Origin: Pigoraptor vietnamica
Taxonomy: Eukaryota; Opisthokonta; Filasterea
Direction of reading: 5' to 3'
Assembly (NCBI GenBank): GCA_943704525.1
Contig: CALSCQ010001516.1
Span: 1-27,218, forward strand
Length of the DNA stretch: 27,218 nt
Shown: one piece after another, positions 19,601 to 27,218 of the stretch
Layout of the letters: each line of letters opens with the position of its first letter
Numbering within the stretch: the stretch's first letter is position 1
Translations under genes and position numbers: made by a program
Notes under the pieces: generated by a model
Seen by the model: only the letters and a program-made list of their open reading frames with translations
Told to the model about the DNA's origin: nothing
Database searches by the model: none

Positions 19601-20732
19601 TTGTCGTGAGGACGGGATCGGCGACAACGAGCGATGCAATGTCGTCCTCGAGCGAGCGCCTGCGCCTGGCAAGATCGACGCGTGCCGATGTGGTCATACG
19701 CGCAGACGAGCTGTGGAGGATGCCGTAGTCGATGTGTGGCATGACAAAGTCTTCGCCGGGTGCGTGGTGTGCCGTGTACTCTGAAGAGGCCGCGCCTGCA
19801 GACCGTGCGCGCTTCGCGGTGCCCGGCATCGCCTCGGGAACGCGTCCAAAGTGGGCGGAATCCCACGCCTGTCGGCTAGCACGCACCTCGGCGGCGCGCC
19901 CGTTGATCATGCGGACGAGCGGACCCTTCGAACGCCGCCCGAGCTCGACGGACGACGAGTGCGACAGGAGCCACATCTCCTCTGTTTCCGCGATGTCGTG
20001 GAAGGGCGCGGCCTCGCCCAACGGCACGGCGCGGCGGCGGATGGTCTTTGAGTGCGTCATATCGACGAAATCGACGTCGGTGTTTCGCTTCGACTTCGAT
20101 ATGACAAAGTCTTCGTCGCCGGCGTGCACCGTGGATGCCGCACGCGACACGGCGTAGTCCGCGCTGTGGTCGCCCGTGTGGTCCGAGTCGTCATCCACGG
20201 CGTAGCGATCGCGCGAATGGCGGTCAAGAGTGTTGGAGAACGTGCCTACGAAGCCCTTCTTCAGGTTGACGGCCGCGGGGTCGTCGTCCTTCTCGTGCAG
20301 CACGCGCAGAATGCGCCCGTTGCGCGCCTGGCAGAACAGAAAGATACCGCTCATGTCTGCGTACGATGCATCCAGCGGCGGCTCCGAGGGATCATCATTC
20401 GCGCGGAGCTCCAGTTCGTCGACATCCAGCGACACGAGATCGCAATCGGTCTCGCGACGGACGAGATGCAGGGCAAGTTTCGCGGTCACGTGCATGGGGG
20501 CCGTGGCCGTGCCGGCGTGCACCGACGCCCCCCGCGGATGCGCGTGCGATTCGTAACGGTAGTAATAGACGCGGTCCTCCGCATACAGAGTGGGCCAAGC
20601 ATCTTCGCTGTCGGTGGGGGCCGCGTGACTGGTCGCAATCGCGAACGCGAACACGAGGACCGCGCACGCGCGCATCGACACGACCGCCGGGCGACCACGA
20701 CGGAAGCGGCACGAAGGGCTCTTCCCTGCCAT
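1673..20732 (-). CDS. Giant membrane protein: LPD_N, M23/LECT2-like, FN3-like repeats, EGF, one TM
   Basis: I join 26 exons (coordinates in the domain entries) from ATG 20732 to TAA 1673. All 25 introns are GT-AG, phases match at every junction, and the total (15,192 nt) is divisible by three, giving 5,063 residues. Domain order: signal peptide; vitellogenin/MTP-type lipid-transfer N-terminus (to ~730); helical lipid-binding-like segment (~730-1065); Cys-rich plus M23/LECT2-like domain (~1065-1338); beta-rich region (~1339-1616); FN3-like repeats (~1600-3840, more at ~4250-4560); two EGF clusters (~3848-3966 and ~4130-4245); TM (~4758-4780); cytoplasmic tail. Start chosen: A at -3, G at +4; a start at 20675 would give a shorter signal peptide. 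TGA triplets at 14959 and 13249 look like gene ends but overlap splice donors. The exon 16/17 junction restores one FN3-like repeat, so lipid-transfer and receptor halves appear to be one gene. It could still be two genes if transcripts show an internal end. Confidence 0.72.
2139..2573 (-). other. Duplicated cytoplasmic motif with SRxxS sites
   Basis: Two similar blocks lie about 115 residues apart: LEDWMATQDEIEMLDNPM with SRSVSFEDL (2490-2573) and AAEWMAEEEGIEMMDNPA with SRIGSLDNL (2139-2225). A third half-copy, SRAGSLDVL, lies between them, and RRLSLLERI follows. The shared core is W-M-A...IEM-x-DNP followed by S-R-x-x-S-hydrophobic-acidic-x-L. The RxxS(L/F) core resembles sites of basophilic Ser/Thr kinases and could bind 14-3-3-like adaptors once phosphorylated. 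That function is inference; the repetition is seen directly. Confidence 0.7.
2646..2714 (-). other. Single transmembrane helix of the giant protein
   Basis: The Gly/Val/Ala-rich segment VGPIVGGVVGVLGVAACVVG followed by AVVYRRRMAQKK has the standard layout of a type I membrane protein: about 23 hydrophobic residues, then a basic stop-transfer. It puts the large N-terminal part outside the cell and about 283 residues inside. The GG/GxxxG-rich face could favour helix pairing. Confidence 0.88.
3473..4290 (-). other. Exons 23-24: last FN3-like repeats
   Basis: Exons 3944-4290 and 3473-3814. The first carries NRTYFATVRATNGALL and VLVDLTPPLSD, then IKYEGFSDPESGIK. That last motif is completed across the intron by YYDWAIGSTPGGADIQ, the usual continuation of this repeat type, which independently supports the splice. 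The second exon continues through FRGKNENDTSYLTLGLYSG and ITNIRRFHSHFMLERYRTL to a GTGGGT donor in phase 2. Confidence 0.75.
4421..5247 (-). other. Exon 22: second EGF cluster and start of another repeat
   Basis: Phase 1 in, phase 0 out (GTAAGT donor). The exon starts with a Cys-containing strand domain (CSSDTCFLAVNATRINATM). Three EGF-like domains follow at about 4684-5030: CKNGGTCVSTNKCACAG, CTRGAECVAVGGSPMCACRA, and an EGF_CA with DVDECGEKSPCFPKATC and NELGSYKCLCPPDSEG. It then goes back to the FN3-like type (YFVFLRARNAAGLYSL, then VMVDLTPPECL), ending in WSCTDYESGIMLYD. Confidence 0.82.
5620..5975 (-). other. First EGF cluster: three EGF-like domains, two calcium-binding
   Basis: At residues ~3848-3966, inside the exon 5347-8292. 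DVDECAAVDPPCHPLADC with NTYGSFVCSCASGFDGDG is a textbook EGF_CA (DxDEC, then a G-S-F/Y-x-C core). A shorter EGF-like unit follows (NAICKAGACACMPGFTAAPG), then a second EGF_CA (DVDECAEKTYSCDRNADC, NTPGAYRCECRPGYIGDGTTC). Upstream of the cluster is a Cys-containing segment (VPCLPQWSHACDTNC). Calcium-binding EGF units usually give rigid rods in adhesion and matrix proteins. Confidence 0.9.
5976..13095 (-). other. Exons 17-21: array of FN3-like repeats with D-x-TPP linkers
   Basis: Exons: 12717-13095, 11426-12641, 10565-11331, 8397-10413, 5347-8292 (the last also carries the first EGF cluster). Each repeat of about 90-130 residues has a strand such as CAWSGFSDPESGMNRFEVYF or CTWMGFLDAESPIASYEISI, then a Y-x-V-x-A-x-N-x-G strand (YTMTIRAVNGAG, YYASVRAVNRAG, YFNVRAFNQLG), and ends with a linker such as VLVIDSTPPIAGTVFDG, VTVDTTPPVEPAVFVDG or TIDSTAPSAGFVRDG. 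This is the extracellular Ig-fold repeat type seen in large invertebrate surface proteins. I count about 17 linkers in the whole gene. Many NxT/NxS sequons fit an extracellular location. Intron sites do not coincide with repeat boundaries. The acceptor of the 5347-8292 exon is uncertain (8292 or 8277; both keep frame). Near residues 3300-3700 one repeat carries a long insert with lectin-like beta strands. Confidence 0.72.
11405..11420. repeat. G16/C16 homopolymer just inside an intron donor
   Basis: Sixteen G on the plus strand. In the sense of the giant gene it reads GTGAG followed at once by C16, at the start of intron 18 (11332-11425). It is a slippage-prone site whose length may be wrong in the assembly. 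It lies outside the coding sequence. Confidence 0.85.
13260..14862 (-). other. Exons 11-16: beta-rich region between M23-like domain and repeats
   Basis: Exons: 14757-14862, 14630-14661 (32 nt), 14326-14390, 13883-14227, 13687-13770, 13260-13458. Each junction keeps frame. The protein here (residues ~1339-1616) is made of alternating hydrophobic strands (IIQVQFTYTV, VLMTVRISAGARMGAYYRL, LSLAPKFAVDVTIELEISIG, GFRIDGTVADMTLTG) with scattered Cys and the acidic loop LGDDDKTPPNFFIKADDG. It could be the beta-sheet lipid cavity that follows the helical domain in large lipid transfer proteins, but I cannot match it to a named family. The acceptor of exon 11 (gtacag at 14864-14863) has a weak pyrimidine tract and was chosen because it alone joins the phase-2 donor in frame. 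The long introns 13459-13686 and 13771-13882 show no further exon. Confidence 0.52.
14961..15782 (-). other. Exon 10: Cys-rich segment and M23/LECT2-like domain
   Basis: An 822-nt exon, phase 2 in and phase 2 out. After a Cys-rich stretch (RPCQPAALCDRERVCKPECG, then GPCGCSG) comes a peptidase-M23-type fold at residues ~1148-1266: KAGIDLLVTPGQDIVAPFTG matches the HxGxD strand and following turn of M23 and of the animal protein LECT2 ([20 protein letters not shown]). EKYVRLDHV, GNHIEKGKTLG, then SAIFIHLSYYTYGDDDE and EDPTPFL match the later strands. M23 zinc sites are H and D of HxxxD plus the second H of HxH. Here the first H is Lys (codon 15520-15518), Asp is kept (15508-15506), and HxH reads FIH with only the last His (15247-15245). 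A non-enzymatic binding role is therefore likelier than peptidase activity. The exon's tail is basic (KAASSKKRRDDDQ) and ends before a GTGAGT donor. Confidence 0.68.
15783..16274 (-). repeat. 492-nt intron filled with GT/CA and GC-mixed repeats
   Basis: On the plus strand about 15,918-16,230 is a long imperfect (GTGC/GTGT)n tract, broken by short words such as catgtttggcgtacgtg that recur at roughly 50-60-base spacing. In the sense of the minus gene it is CA-rich. A C-rich pyrimidine tract with ccactcag forms the acceptor of the next exon. Open frames inside the tract are products of the repeat, not genes. Confidence 0.8.
16275..18464 (-). other. Exons 2-9: beta strands then amphipathic helices after LPD_N
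   Basis: Exons: 18434-18464 (31-nt microexon), 18153-18249, 18013-18067, 17902-17943, 17423-17665, 17229-17342, 16721-16931, 16275-16485. Phases join throughout. Exons 2-4 encode alternating strands (GAKVSVNVVNEATLDLGLA, AYVFGTSARVVNGAA). Exons 5-8 encode helices with hydrophobic and Lys/Asp faces (LIDKIVQYAEGVKDKISKMV, AKNAISSVGSILATLTGID, LLGIWRQISQILGIVADIIQ, VMSIISSIVTVVRDILSMA). Such helices suit a lipid surface, as in apolipoproteins. For the last exon the acceptor at 16486/16485 is chosen. An alternative uses an extra 59-nt exon (16530-16588) with the acceptor at 16463/16462 and also keeps frame, but adds a very hydrophobic segment. The intron 16932-17228 is CA-rich in the sense strand. 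Confidence 0.6.
18543..20732 (-). other. Exon 1: signal peptide and vitellogenin-type N-terminal lipid-transfer domain
   Basis: This single 2,190-nt exon encodes residues 1-730. A hydrophobic core (MRACAVLVFAFAIATSHA, residues 20-37) is the signal peptide. Family signs of the large lipid transfer proteins (vitellogenin, apoB, MTP; LPD_N domain) follow: a first beta-strand with DRVYYYRYES, then a strand ending CDLVSLDVDELEL, then NGRILRVLHEKDDDP and NLKKGFVGTFSNTLD, which match the family's 'NG.I..V....DDP....N.KRG......LD' pattern. Residues ~390-690 are a helical repeat region (REAVAYVLTLLHQPG, HEHLLQVLAELATPTAQDAL, RQHLILSLGNIVRNLAV, DEDVREHAAAQFHAR) as in the LPD_N alpha-helical horseshoe. 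The region between them is longer and more Arg-rich than in vitellogenin and carries a polybasic RRRR site. Family assignment is by pattern memory, not by search. Confidence 0.78.
19656..19667 (-). other. Polybasic RRRR site, possible furin cleavage
   Basis: The encoded ARRRRSLEDD lies between the N-terminal beta-barrel and the helical region. RXXR followed by S is the furin-type consensus, and many vitellogenins and related lipoproteins are cut by furin-like proteases. A second polybasic stretch (ARRRRQARGDD) lies further on in the same exon, near 19030-19050. Actual cleavage is inferred. Confidence 0.4.
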
Positions 20733-21419
20733 GATTGACCTGCACACGCTCGGCGCAGTCTTCCTCCGTCTCACAACGGCGAGCGAACGAACCGTGCGGT
20801 GGGTTCTAGAACGCCGGAATCTGATTGTAGGTTAAGTTGTTCGAATCTCTCCAGAGCGAACGATGCCCCAGCGACGGGGCGGATGCGCTCGTCGACGGCA
20901 GCGTCCCAGCAACAGGGAGCCCCAGCGCAAGCAGCTTCCTTCAAAACACGATGGTGAGCTCATGGCGCGTTTGGCACGGAGGTGTGTGTGTGTGTGTGCG
21001 TGTGTGTGTCTAGTCTGCCGATGCCTACCTTGTGTCCTGAGCGGCGATTGGTGTTTACTTTGCCGCCTTTTTATTTTGGGTTTACAAGTGTATGGACTTT
21101 GTATGGACCGCCCTTTATTGGGGGGGAGGACCACGGGGGTTGTCCACTGCCCTTCCGTGCCGACAGTCCAGTGATTGCTGTTGTCGCAGTGTTCCTCGCG
21201 CTCGTTTCTCGCTGCGCTGACGGCGCTCGCTAAAGGGGCGCTTTCCGTCGCTCTGTGCGTGTGCTGACGCTGTTTGCCGCGCAGCGGTCGTCAGAATTCG
21301 CGTTGTTCGATAGTGTAATTTCGCCCGGATCAAATCGAACGCTGCATCGGCGATTCGGTTGCTGCCGTCACGGTCACGGTGTCCGCGACGGTGGCACGAC
21401 CACCCTCGGCGCGACAAAT
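20733..21419. promoter_or_regulatory. Divergent promoter interval between two secretory-pathway genes
   Basis: 687 bases separate the ATG of the giant gene (minus, 20732) from the ATG of the plus-strand gene (21420), so both 5' UTRs and promoters must lie here. It contains a short GT repeat (20982-21008), T-rich patches (around 21058-21080, gccgcctttttattttgggt), two GC-rich flanks and a G8 run near 21119-21128. No clear TATA box, and no motif that I can name with confidence. The short open frames here lack domain character. Confidence 0.65.
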
Positions 21420-27155
<5,736 letters not shown>

Positions 27156-27218
27156 GTGAGTATGCGTGTCGCACCTCCTCAGGCGCCCTTATTCGCCTTG
27201 CTCTCTCCCCCCCCCCCC
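27156..27218 (+). other. Start of the next intron and poly-C at right edge
   Basis: After the GTGAGT donor at 27156 the sequence becomes pyrimidine-rich (cttgctctct) and ends in twelve C (27207-27218). No acceptor is reached inside the window. The C run may be part of a polypyrimidine tract or the cause of a contig break. Confidence 0.7.

Noticed and set aside
20732-20774. Longer N-terminus for the giant protein starting at 20774
   Set aside because: The codon there is GTG, not ATG. The ATG at 20732 has A at -3 and G at +4.

Overview
This is a eukaryotic, GC-rich (by eye a little under 60 %), intron-dense window. All coding sequence sits in GT-AG spliced genes. I see no operons, rRNA, tRNA, CRISPR or mobile elements. 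The proteins are secreted or membrane types: a vitellogenin/MTP-type lipid-transfer N-terminus, EGF and calcium-binding EGF domains, and FN3-like repeats with D-x-TPP linkers. That mix fits an animal-lineage (holozoan) organism, perhaps a unicellular one such as a choanoflagellate-like protist. Species and clade cannot be fixed from the sequence. Both ends of the window are C homopolymers, so it may be one contig bounded by assembly breaks.

Layout: (1) 70-747, minus strand: first exon of an unrecognised gene with an N-terminal hydrophobic segment, running off the left edge. (2) 748-1672: intergenic. (3) 1673-20732, minus strand: one giant gene. I resolve 26 exons; all intron phases join and the spliced length is divisible by three, giving about 5,063 residues. 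In order the protein has a signal peptide, a vitellogenin-type lipid-transfer N-terminal module (LPD_N), amphipathic helices, a Cys-rich segment with an M23/LECT2-like domain that has lost key zinc/catalytic histidines, a beta-rich region, roughly 17 FN3-like repeats, six EGF-like domains in two clusters, one transmembrane helix and a cytoplasmic tail of about 283 residues with internally repeated motifs. (4) 20733-21419: a 687-bp divergent promoter interval. (5) 21420-27155, plus strand: a 13-exon gene, open at the right edge, encoding a secreted protein of at least 1,199 residues. Its C-terminal third looks like an endonuclease/exonuclease/phosphatase (EEP) fold with degraded catalytic motifs.

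How the genes may work together (inference): the giant protein reads as a cell-surface receptor whose outer end is a lipid-binding module, with a tail that could be phosphorylated and bind adaptors. The head-to-head neighbour is secreted and may be co-expressed with it. No experiment or database search supports that link; it rests on domain reading and on the shared upstream region.
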